Source: Alphaproteobacteria bacterium | Lineage (GTDB): Bacteria; Pseudomonadota; Alphaproteobacteria; Paracaedibacterales; CAITNM01 | NCBI GenBank assembly: GCA_947499175.1 | Contig: CANMNU010000081.1 | Coordinates: 1 to 5,699 of the forward strand | DNA length: 5,699 bases | Direction of reading: 5' to 3' | Shown here: one piece after another, positions 1 to 5,550 of the stretch | How the letters are laid out: each line of letters starts with the position of its first letter | Position numbering within the stretch: position 1 is the first letter of the stretch | Made by a program: the position numbers and the translations under genes | The notes under the pieces: generated by a model | Database searches by the model: none | What the model was told of the DNA's origin: nothing | What the model saw: only the letters and a program-made list of their open reading frames with translations

Positions 1-1011
1 GAAGCAATGCGTAGTGCAGCCCAAGCATCGAAACAACTCTCCCACAATCTTAACGATGAATCAGCAAGGCGTTTGGCTGAGGAAACTTCAGGTTCTTATG
101 AACAGGGTATGAGTCAACGGACAGAAGCCGCAAAAAGCTTTAGGCAGGCTGAGGATTACAGCAATCAAGCAAGCTTTACGAAAGCGAATAGTGCCACGAT
201 CAATGCGAATCATAATCAGCAGTTTGGGGAATGGTTGGCAAATCAGCCGGCAGACAATACTAATGGTAAGATTGGAGCTCATGGGGCAGCACACATTATG
301 GCAGCAAGTCCAGTACAAACCATGGCGTATGCGCAAAGATATATGGCTGAACAAGGCATGAATCCAACCAATAGCATATCATCAGGAAATCATCTAAAAA
401 ACAGCTATGATCAGGAACAAAATCATCAAGTGCATGCCGTAACTAGAGATTCTTTAAAAGCTGTAAGCGAGGAGGGGAAAAGTATAGGGCAATATAACAG
501 TGGTCAAGTTTCTAACGATGTTTATAGTAGTGCAAGTAGTGGATCAGCAACGATGAGCTCTAATACTATTTCCCAAGAATCAATGGGACCATCTATGCAA
601 CAAGTGGGTGGAAATAGTAGAAGCCCAGGGGTAAGCTCACTATCGTCAGGCAATTCGTCAAGAAACAGCTATGACCAGGAACAAAGTCATCAAGTATATC
701 CGGTAACTAAAGATTCACTAAAAGCGGTTAGAGAACAGGCAAGTGATTTAACCAAAAACATAAGCCAAGGAGCACCAACCAGAGAAAAAGTAGATGCTCT
801 CCAGGCTGAACATAGCCAAGCGATTAAAACAGATGCCAGCGGAGTATTAAATCACGGTGCAGCTTTAAAGCAAGAAGTACATACAGAACAAGACAAAGGA
901 ATAGTAAGGCGTGTAGGCGATAAGGGGGTTAAGGAAGTGGCGAACACAGGAAGAGATATGTTGGATGCCGCTAAAAATAGTATTAAATTTGGGGAAAGCC
1001 AGCAAAAATGA
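1..1011 (+). CDS. traG: TraG-like conjugal transfer protein, C-terminal part (5' end outside the window)
   Basis: The frame is open from base 1 to the TGA at 1009-1011. The ATG at 7 is preceded by in-frame codons (GAA GCA) and has no clear ribosome site, so it is probably internal. F-type TraG proteins are roughly 900 residues or more; their membrane-bound N-terminal part acts in pilus assembly and their periplasmic C-terminal part in mating-pair stabilisation. The 334 visible residues (numbered from the ATG) are hydrophilic, rich in Ser, Gln, Asn and Ala, and have no membrane segment. Residues about 1-115, with runs such as SFRQAEDYSNQASFTKANS, are the most TraG-like. A 30-residue unit occurs twice, at about 124-153 and 212-241. 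The C-terminus is charged and looks complete. The IS110 remnant downstream is convergent. The assignment rests on recalled family resemblance; another long, repetitive conjugation protein is possible. Confidence 0.72.
   Translation, partial: EAMRSAAQASKQLSHNLNDESARRLAEETSGSYEQGMSQRTEAAKSFRQAEDYSNQASFTKANSATINANHNQQFGEWLANQPADNTNGKIGAHGAAHIMAASPVQTMAYAQRYMAEQGMNPTNSISSGNHLKNSYDQEQNHQVHAVTRDSLKAVSEEGKSIGQYNSGQVSNDVYSSASSGSATMSSNTISQESMGPSMQQVGGNSRSPGVSSLSSGNSSRNSYDQEQSHQVYPVTKDSLKAVREQASDLTKNISQGAPTREKVDALQAEHSQAIKTDASGVLNHGAALKQEVHTEQDKGIVRRVGDKGVKEVANTGRDMLDAAKNSIKFGESQQK
376..465 (+). repeat. In-gene direct repeat, copy 1 (traG-like gene)
   Basis: This encodes a 30-residue unit containing NSYDQEQNHQVHAVTRDSLK. 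It matches the second copy 264 bases downstream closely in protein and in DNA; for example AACAGCTATGA is shared. The unit is polar and lies in the low-complexity C-terminal part of the TraG-like protein. It probably arose by internal duplication. Confidence 0.8.
640..729 (+). repeat. In-gene direct repeat, copy 2 (traG-like gene)
   Basis: Second copy of the 30-residue unit, containing NSYDQEQSHQVYPVTKDSLK. It differs from copy 1 at several residues, so the duplication is not recent. The 58 residues between the copies are Ser/Gly-rich and look like linker. Confidence 0.8.
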
Positions 1012-1040
1012 GATACCGTCTTGAACGTCAATAGTTTTTT

Positions 1041-1175
1041 TAATATTTTTTTGTTATTCCAATGGATAATAAGACAAAAGCCGGGCTTGTCAAGATATGC
1101 TTCGCTTAAAACCTTGACAAACCCTAGGCTTTTTAGTCTTTAGTTATTTTTACAATAACAAAGAAAAAAATATTA
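1041..1175. terminator. Long imperfect inverted repeat, probable bidirectional terminator
   Basis: The inner arms are 1071-1094 and 1113-1140: AAGAC, AAAAGCC, GGG and TTGTCAAG on the left pair, with small bulges, with CTTGACAA, CCC, GGCTTTT and GTCTT on the right, around an 18-base loop. The outer arms also match in part: TAATATTTTTTT with GTTATT at 1041-1058 against its complement at 1155-1175. T-rich tracts follow the stem on both strands. It lies between the convergent traG-like gene and the IS110 remnant, and the right arm ends on the latter's stop codon. This fits a shared Rho-independent terminator. It could instead be part of the IS110 element's non-coding end, where related elements carry structured RNA. 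Confidence 0.6.
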
Positions 1176-1725
1176 ACTTGTTTTAAATACTTGCCGGTTC
1201 TTTAGTACTCCATAAATGATATGTAAAAGTTTGCGCATTATTGCAGAGACAATTACCATGCCATTCTTTCCTTTATTTACAAGCCTTTCACTAAACTCTT
1301 TCAAAATCGGATTGTGTTGTTTTGCAACTATCGCAGGAAAAAATAACGCCTTCCTTAAAGCACTACTTCCCCTTTTGCATAGAGATCCTCTACCTCTAAC
1401 CGATGTCCCAGATTCTTTCCGTTTAGAGCCTAAACCTGCAAATGCTGTTACTTCCTTGGCATTCTTAAAATTCTTTATATCAGGTAACTCAGACAAAATT
1501 GCTACAGACGTTTTATGTCCAATCCCAGGAATGCTTTCTAACAACTCTACTTGCTTGTTTAGCTCCTGATCTTCTTCTATTAAGGTTTGGATCTGCTTTT
1601 CTACCTTTGTAATTTTAGCCTCTAAATCCTTAACATAATCCTGCCAGATTTTTTTAATTGATTTACTTTTTGTAAGGCAGCCTTCAAGCCTGTTATTAAC
1701 ACGTGTAAGATCCTCTTGTAGACTT
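1173..1725 (-). pseudogene. IS110-family transposase, C-terminal remnant truncated by the transposon end
   Basis: On the - strand the frame runs from 1724 to the stop codon at 1173-1175 (183 codons). The frame meets a stop just inside the transposon end (1728-1730), so the gene is cut at the 1725/1726 junction. The first ~60 residues are Lys/Glu/Leu-rich and look like the coiled-coil linker of IS110 transposases. The rest is the C-terminal Transposase_20-type domain: LLESIPGIGHKTSVAILSEL resembles a helix-hairpin-helix, followed by AFAGLGSKRKESGTSVRGRG and KRGSSALRKALFFPA. The serine-containing ESGTS segment is probably the catalytic serine region. Full proteins are about 300-400 residues, and the N-terminal RuvC-like DEDD domain is missing, so it should be inactive. 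A TTG at 1544 could open a shorter frame, but homology continues upstream of it. Confidence 0.88.
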
Positions 1726-1753
1726 TGTCATTTTTCAAAGTGGAGTTCAATTT
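1726..1753 (+). repeat. Left terminal inverted repeat (28 bp)
   Basis: It is identical over 28 bases to the reverse complement of 5523-5550. It starts TGTCATTTTT and continues into the 18-bp unit CAAAGTGGAGTTCAATTT (1736-1753), the outermost presumed TniA binding site. The match ends at 1754. Confidence 0.95.
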
Positions 1754-1790
1754 CTTGAGAAGAATGCTGGATTTGCGTAGATAGTTTTTT

Positions 1791-1808
1791 CAAAGTGGAG
1801 TTCAATTT
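1791..1808 (+). repeat. Left-end 18-bp repeat, second copy (presumed TniA site)
   Basis: Exact copy of CAAAGTGGAGTTCAATTT, 55 bases inside the outermost copy and in the same orientation, again preceded by a T-run. A degenerate further copy follows at 1812-1829 (CATAGACAAGTTCAAAAA), 21 bases on. This pair resembles the 22-base-spaced pair at the right end. The perfect palindrome TTGTC-ATA-GACAA (1808-1820) lies across the junction of the two. Confidence 0.85.
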
Positions 1809-1837
1809 TGTCATAGACAAGTTCAAAAAATGTTGTT

Positions 1838-1867
1838 TTGATCAAAGTGAAGTTCAATTTGTGTAAT
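1838..1867 (+). promoter_or_regulatory. Candidate tniA promoter overlapping a transposase site
   Basis: TTGATC (1838-1843) and TGTAAT (1862-1867), 18 bases apart, resemble -35 and -10 boxes. The innermost 18-bp repeat fills the spacer, so bound TniA could repress its own gene. The predicted transcript would begin only about 10 bases before the tniA ATG. A second weaker candidate is TTGAGA (1755-1760) with TAGATA (1778-1783), spacer 17. Neither can be settled by eye. Confidence 0.35.
1843..1860 (+). repeat. Left-end 18-bp repeat, innermost copy (presumed TniA site)
   Basis: CAAAGTGAAGTTCAATTT differs from the terminal unit at one base and has the same orientation. It ends 23 bases before the tniA start codon, within the likely tniA promoter. 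Confidence 0.85.
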
Positions 1868-1883
1868 TAGCTTGGCTTAGCTC

Positions 1884-3536
1884 ATGGAAGATATTTCAAA
1901 AATCAATGACGACCATTGGAATGTCGGACAACAGAGAGCTGACATTATACGTGCTCTTGCAGTTCAACGGAAATGTTCCAGGAAGTCTATATTGGAAGCA
2001 GCAACAACACTCCAACTGTCAACACGCTACATCTACCGTTTGATTCGTAATTGTCGTGCTTTAGAAGGCTTGCTGACATCCCTTATTCCAAATAAGCCAA
2101 ATGGTGGCAGAGGAAGACCTAGGCTGTCGCAGTCCCAAGAATCTTTGATTTGCGATATCATTGACTCTTTTTATCTTACGCCCCAAAAACTCAGTCCTGC
2201 CCGCATTGTAGAAGAAATCCGCAAACAATGTGCTGAAAAAATGATCGTGACACCTTCGGAAGCAACAATACGACGGCGCCTTTGCGCAATGTCAAATGCT
2301 CAACTCAAAATAAGAGATGAGGATAATGTCTCTATGAAACCCATAGTAGGATGCTTTCCTGAGGTGGCCTACCCTTTATCTGTCGTTCAAATTGACCATA
2401 CATTAGTCGATATTATTCTCGTTGATCCTATTGATCGATTACCGATTGGAAGACCCTATTTAACCATTGCGATTGATGTTTATAGCCGCTGCATTGCCGG
2501 ATTTGTCTTGTCTTTAGAAGCACCTTCTGCCGTATCAGTAGGGTTATGTCTTACGCATATTGCAATGGAGAAAGATTCTTGGTTAGCCATGCATAATATT
2601 GATGCGTCATGGCCAATTCATGGAAAACCCAAAGCAATTCATGTTGATAATGGTTCAGATTTTCACAGTGCAGCATTGGCACGTGGCTGCGCTCAACATG
2701 GTATCCGCATTGAATATCGACCTCTAGGACAACCCCATTATGGTGGAATTATCGAACGTGTCATCGGCACATTCATGAAACTCATCCATACATTGCCTGG
2801 CACAACATTTTCTAACATTGAAGAACGAGGAAGTTACAATTCTGATAAACAAGCATGTTTAACTCTTGCAGAACTTGAACATTGGTTAACGATTGCAATT
2901 ACGAAATACTATCACCTAAAACTGCATACAGGGATTGATCTGCCTCCTATAAAACTCTATGAAAATGGCGTAGCTCAAATGAAAACTGCCAGAGAAGAAT
3001 TTTCAAGGATTAAAAGTGGAAAAGCATTCTTGATTGATTTTCTGCCCATAGAACATCGAATCTTACGTCGAGATGGGTTTATGCTGGATCATATTGCGTA
3101 TTACACCAATGCTTTAAGTCCATTGATCAGTGAACGCGATAAGTATGGAAAATTCTTAATTCGCCGAGACCCTCGAGATTTAAGCCGTATCTACGTGCAT
3201 CTTCCTGAAGATGGGTATCTAGAAGTGCCATATCGCACACTATCGCATCCTGCAATTAGTTTGTTTGAACATCGCGTTGCTTTAAAACGTCTTAAGGATA
3301 ACGGTAAACAACATGTGCAGGAATCCTCTCTATTTAAAGCTATTGATGAAATACGTTACATCGTTAAGGTCGCAGCTTCAACAACACGCTCCGTTCGCAG
3401 GAACCGCGCTCGAATGCACGAGAATCAGAAAGTTCAACCTTCTGTGGTTATCCCGTCTGAATCAAGAACAGCAAGTAATCCTAGGGATGGTGATGTAACC
3501 GCATTTACAGATATTGAGGTTTGGGAATGGTCTTGA
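1884..3536 (+). CDS. tniA: TniA, DDE transposase of the Mu/Tn7 TnsB class
   Basis: TniA binds the transposon ends and catalyses DNA breakage and strand transfer. The 550 residues match the usual length of TniA from Tn5053/Tn402 (about 560). Helix-turn-helix-like segments occupy about residues 33-60 (SILEAATTLQLSTRYIYRLI) and about 100-140. The rve catalytic core spans about 165-300, with D171 in QIDHT, D255 in HVDNGSD and E291 in GGIIERVIGT; the last two are separated by exactly 35 residues, the DD(35)E pattern. About 375-450 fits the Mu C-terminal beta-barrel domain, and the Lys/Arg-rich tail would contact TniB. All catalytic residues are present, so the enzyme looks active. The ATG at 1884 is the first in frame but lacks a convincing ribosome site, so translation may be weak or near-leaderless. 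The 3' end overlaps tniB. Confidence 0.95.
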   Translation: MEDISKINDDHWNVGQQRADIIRALAVQRKCSRKSILEAATTLQLSTRYIYRLIRNCRALEGLLTSLIPNKPNGGRGRPRLSQSQESLICDIIDSFYLTPQKLSPARIVEEIRKQCAEKMIVTPSEATIRRRLCAMSNAQLKIRDEDNVSMKPIVGCFPEVAYPLSVVQIDHTLVDIILVDPIDRLPIGRPYLTIAIDVYSRCIAGFVLSLEAPSAVSVGLCLTHIAMEKDSWLAMHNIDASWPIHGKPKAIHVDNGSDFHSAALARGCAQHGIRIEYRPLGQPHYGGIIERVIGTFMKLIHTLPGTTFSNIEERGSYNSDKQACLTLAELEHWLTIAITKYYHLKLHTGIDLPPIKLYENGVAQMKTAREEFSRIKSGKAFLIDFLPIEHRILRRDGFMLDHIAYYTNALSPLISERDKYGKFLIRRDPRDLSRIYVHLPEDGYLEVPYRTLSHPAISLFEHRVALKRLKDNGKQHVQESSLFKAIDEIRYIVKVAASTTRSVRRNRARMHENQKVQPSVVIPSESRTASNPRDGDVTAFTDIEVWEWS

Positions 3537-4423
3537 ACCACCTTTTGCCATCTGTACAAGCAATAGCGGTACTTTCACCTGAAGAAAGACTCATGAAACT
3601 ACGGAGTGACTATTGGATCGGGTATGGGCACGCTGAACAAGCATTAATTCGGTTGGAGGATCTATTAAGCTGCCCAAAACGAGTAAGAATGCCAAATATG
3701 CTCATTATTGGCCCCACAAATAATGGCAAAACAATGATTGTAGAAAAATTTAGACGTCAGCACTTACCTTATGAATCAGAAGATAGAAGCCATGAGATTG
3801 TGCCTGTGCTGATGGTGCAAATGCCTTCAGACCCTACAATCAAACGTTTTTACTCTGCTATTATCGCGGCTTTAGGATCACCCATAGCAATCTATCCATC
3901 AATTATAAAACACGAAATGATAGCCCTTAAACTATTACGAGCTACACAAACAAGGATGCTTATTATTGATGAGATTCATAATATATTGGCCGGCAGTGCT
4001 CACAAACAACGGGAGTTTCTAAATATACTGCGTTTTCTTGGAAACGAGCTACAACTACCGATTGTCGGGGTAGGTATCAAAGATGCGTATTTGGCCATTC
4101 GTAGCGATGATCAATTAGAAAACCGGTTTGAACCGTTGGTATTACCATTATGGGATAATGATCATGAGTTTATGCGATTGTTGGCAAGCTTTCAAAGCGT
4201 GTTGCCATTACGAAATCCGTCAGACTTACTAGACAACAATATTCGAGCACTGATCTTAACTCGTAGCGAGGGAACCATTGGAGAAATAGCATCCTTGTTA
4301 ACAAAAGCAACATGTGCTGCTATTCGCTCAGGCAAGGAATATATTGATCAAGAAATCCTCGAACAAACAGATTATCGATCCCCCACAGAACGTCGTAGGC
4401 TTTACGAAAACCTACTTTATTGA
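3527..4423 (+). CDS. tniB: TniB, AAA+ ATPase transposition regulator (TnsC/MuB-like)
   Basis: TniB is the ATP-dependent target-binding partner that recruits TniA. The ATG at 3527 is preferred over the TTG at 3521: GAGG at 3516-3519 lies 7 bases before the ATG but only 1 base before the TTG. From the ATG the protein has 298 residues, normal for TniB. It shows a Walker A loop GPTNNGKT (about 62-69), Walker B MLIIDE (about 144-149) followed by IHN, and an ENRFEPLVLPLW segment (about 198-209) with a likely arginine finger. The C-terminal part (about 225-270) fits the AAA+ lid. Its start overlaps tniA by 10 bases, and its stop TGA overlaps the start of the next gene, so it should be translationally coupled to both. 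No damage is visible. Confidence 0.94.
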   Translation: MVLNHLLPSVQAIAVLSPEERLMKLRSDYWIGYGHAEQALIRLEDLLSCPKRVRMPNMLIIGPTNNGKTMIVEKFRRQHLPYESEDRSHEIVPVLMVQMPSDPTIKRFYSAIIAALGSPIAIYPSIIKHEMIALKLLRATQTRMLIIDEIHNILAGSAHKQREFLNILRFLGNELQLPIVGVGIKDAYLAIRSDDQLENRFEPLVLPLWDNDHEFMRLLASFQSVLPLRNPSDLLDNNIRALILTRSEGTIGEIASLLTKATCAAIRSGKEYIDQEILEQTDYRSPTERRRLYENLLY

Positions 4424-4764
4424 TTATCAAGAGGTGGCCACTACATACCTTACCTGGTAAGTATCAGCTTTTATATAAATGGATTGAATGTTTAGCTGAA
4501 GAATACGGGGTAAGTTATCAAGTTTTTTGTAAAAGAGCCCTTGAACTTACACCCGAGGAAATAAGTAATTTGCGCACGATACTTCCTGAAAAAGCATTGT
4601 TAATTTTATCACAAGGTACAGGCATTCCTATAGCCGATCTGCGTAAAAGGGATATACACACTATGCTTAAGATGCAGTTTGAGGAACTGAGTAAACTTAT
4701 AGAAGCTCACCCTGAAGAATTCGTTCGCTTTTTACCAAAAACGTCCACAAATAGTGAAGGGTAA
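4420..4764 (+). CDS. tniQ: Minimal TniQ-like target-selection protein (114 residues)
   Basis: TniQ family proteins (TniQ, TnsD) link target recognition to the AAA+ ATPase. The N-terminal part, RWPLHTLPGKYQLLYKWIEC followed by LAEEYG, resembles the conserved TniQ start (proline-rich lead, then a Trp-containing helix). Residues about 54-84 (LPEKALLILSQGTGIPIADL...RD) look like the helical segment that follows. TniQ of Tn5053 is about 400 residues and that of type V-K CASTs about 170, so this is very short. It has only two cysteines (24 and 37) and no zinc-finger CxxC pairs. The TTG start at 4420 lies on the tniB stop (TTGA), and no in-frame ATG precedes the homology. The res-like sites begin at its 3' end, which suggests a settled architecture and not a chance deletion. 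Function inferred from position and weak resemblance. Confidence 0.7.
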   Translation: MIIKRWPLHTLPGKYQLLYKWIECLAEEYGVSYQVFCKRALELTPEEISNLRTILPEKALLILSQGTGIPIADLRKRDIHTMLKMQFEELSKLIEAHPEEFVRFLPKTSTNSEG

Positions 4765-4864
4765 TTTATGGATAGCACATATTTAGAGACGTATTTTATG
4801 GACGGCTTTAGAGGATGGTTGTTAAGATAATTCAGAGTGTCTATAAACCGAACGATTTATGGAC
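4743..4864 (+). other. Candidate res (resolution) site: cluster of resolvase-like half-sites
   Basis: A 9-bp half-site, TTTATGGAC, recurs here: GTCCACAAA (4743-4751, inverted), TTTATGGAT (4765-4773), TTTATGGAC (4795-4803), GTCTATAAA (4839-4847, inverted) and TTTATGGAC (4856-4864). The last two form a 26-bp near-palindrome with AA at its centre, a good candidate for the crossover site. 4743-4773 forms a second inverted pair, and 4795-4803 may pair with the degenerate GCACATATT at 4775-4783. Centres lie about 31 and 62 bases apart, similar in scale to three-subsite res regions. In Tn5053 relatives the res site lies beside tniR, as here. The first site overlaps the end of tniQ. Confidence 0.6.
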
Positions 4865-4865
4865 G

Positions 4866-4877
4866 AGGTCATGACCT
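4866..4877. repeat. Perfect 12-bp palindrome AGGTCATGACCT upstream of tniR
   Basis: This perfect palindrome lies 1 base after the candidate crossover site and 30 bases before the tniR start. It could be an operator, an extra recombinase or regulator site, or chance. TATAAC at 4880-4885 might be a -10 box for tniR, but no good -35 box precedes it. Confidence 0.4.
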
Positions 4878-4907
4878 TTTATAACATTGTGTAAGTGGGA
4901 AAATTAA

Positions 4908-5469
4908 GTGGTAGGAATTTTGGGATATGCACGAGTATCAACACACCAACAGGACTTAGAGTCACAACGGCAACGATTAAAACAGGCAGGAGCAATTAAA
5001 TTATTTGAAGACGTTATCAGCGGTAGAGTTTTTAATCGTCCAGGACTTGATGAACTCATCGCTTATGCCAGGCCCAATGATTTACTTTGTGTTGTTCGAC
5101 TTGATCGGTTAGGTCGGAGTTTAAAGGAACTGTTAGAAACAGTTGAATACTTAAAAAACCAACAAAATTGGGCTCATGTCTTTGGAAGAAAAAATTGATA
5201 CTTCCTCTGCTGCTGGAGAATTAGTGTTTCACGTCTTTGGTGCCATTGCTCATTTTGAACGCAGGCTTATCTCAGAGGGGACCAAAGATGGCATACATGG
5301 AGCTCGCTTACGTGGTAAAAAACCAGGAAGACCTGTTTTGAATCAAGAAACATTGGATGCAGCAATGAAATTAGTTTCATCTGGATTATCGCCAACAAAT
5401 ATAGCTAAGCAACTACAAATCGGACGGTCTACACTTTATCGTGAGTTAAAAATGAAAATACCAGACTGA
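4908..5469 (+). pseudogene. tniR: TniR-like serine resolvase disrupted by a one-base frameshift
   Basis: Serine resolvases resolve transposition cointegrates at res. The GTG at 4908, with GGGA 7 bases upstream, begins MVGILGYARVS, with catalytic Ser11 and Arg9. VRLDRLGRS (64-71) gives the active-site Arg67 and Arg70. The frame then ends at 5198 after an out-of-frame tail. Homology resumes in another frame at SLEEKIDTSSAAGELVFHVF and runs to the stop at 5467-5469, with the E helix and a C-terminal helix-turn-helix (about joined 148-181). Removing one base from the A-rich stretch 5153-5167 (A6 at 5153-5158 or A4 at 5164-5167) joins the halves into 186 residues, the normal length. The usual SERT has Gly (GGG, 5278-5280) instead of Arg, a second sign of decay. 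An ATG at 5176 could start a separate C-terminal peptide. A sequencing error in the A-run is possible. Confidence 0.9.
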
Positions 5470-5500
5470 TCAGATATTAAAACTTAATGGTTTAGAAGGA

Positions 5501-5518
5501 AAATTGAACTCGTCTTTG
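5501..5518 (-). repeat. Right-end inner 18-bp repeat (presumed TniA site)
   Basis: Read on the - strand it is CAAAGACGAGTTCAATTT, which differs from the terminal unit at two adjacent bases. It lies 22 bases inside the outer right copy, much closer than the 55 bases seen at the left end. Confidence 0.8.
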
Positions 5519-5522
5519 ACAA

Positions 5523-5550
5523 AAATTGAACTCCACTTTGAAAAATGACA
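5523..5550 (-). repeat. Right terminal inverted repeat (28 bp)
   Basis: Perfect reverse complement of 1726-1753, ending in TGACA at 5550. Its 18-bp core, 5523-5540, is the outermost presumed TniA site on this side. Confidence 0.95.

Larger units (their letters stand above)
1726..5550 (+). mobile_element. Tn5053/Tn402-like (Tn7-related) transposon, 3825 bp, no cargo
   Basis: The element is bounded by perfect 28-bp terminal inverted repeats that begin TGTCA, the terminus known for Tn5053/Tn402 elements. It holds tniA, tniB, a tniQ-like gene, a res-like region and tniR in the order and orientation of that family. Only about 80 bases separate tniR from the right terminal site region's end, so there is no room for the mercury-resistance or integron cargo usual in relatives. 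The 5 bases outside the left end (GACTT) and right end (ATAAG) differ, so there is no target duplication. No Cas gene or repeat array is present, which argues against a CRISPR-associated transposon. tniA and tniB look intact, and tniR is frameshifted. Family and boundaries are well supported; present mobility is uncertain. Confidence 0.9.

Noticed and set aside
88..354. 88-codon open frame on the - strand
   Set aside because: It lies antisense to the well-supported traG-like gene, is Cys/Ile-rich without recognisable motifs, and has no ribosome site.
1216..1569. 117-codon open frame on the + strand
   Set aside because: It is the antisense shadow of the IS110 transposase remnant, whose protein sequence is recognisable on the - strand.
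1736..1860. CRISPR-like array from the three 18-bp repeats
   Set aside because: There are few copies, with spacings of 55 and 52, inside a transposon end, and inverted copies occur at the other end, which fits transposase binding sites.
3313..3498. 61-codon open frame on the + strand
   Set aside because: It lies in another frame wholly inside the 3' part of tniA and resembles nothing known.
4768..4830. 20-codon open frame (ATG to TAA) between tniQ and tniR
   Set aside because: It is very short and its ATG is part of one of the repeated TTTATGGA half-sites, so the res-like function explains the sequence better.
5176..5469. Independent small helix-turn-helix protein gene
   Set aside because: Its sequence is the C-terminal half of a serine resolvase and joins the upstream half after a one-base change, so it is treated as part of the broken tniR.
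1726..5550. CRISPR-associated transposon (CAST)
   Set aside because: The tniA-tniB-short tniQ set recalls type V-K elements, but there is no Cas gene, no spaced repeat array and a resolvase is present.
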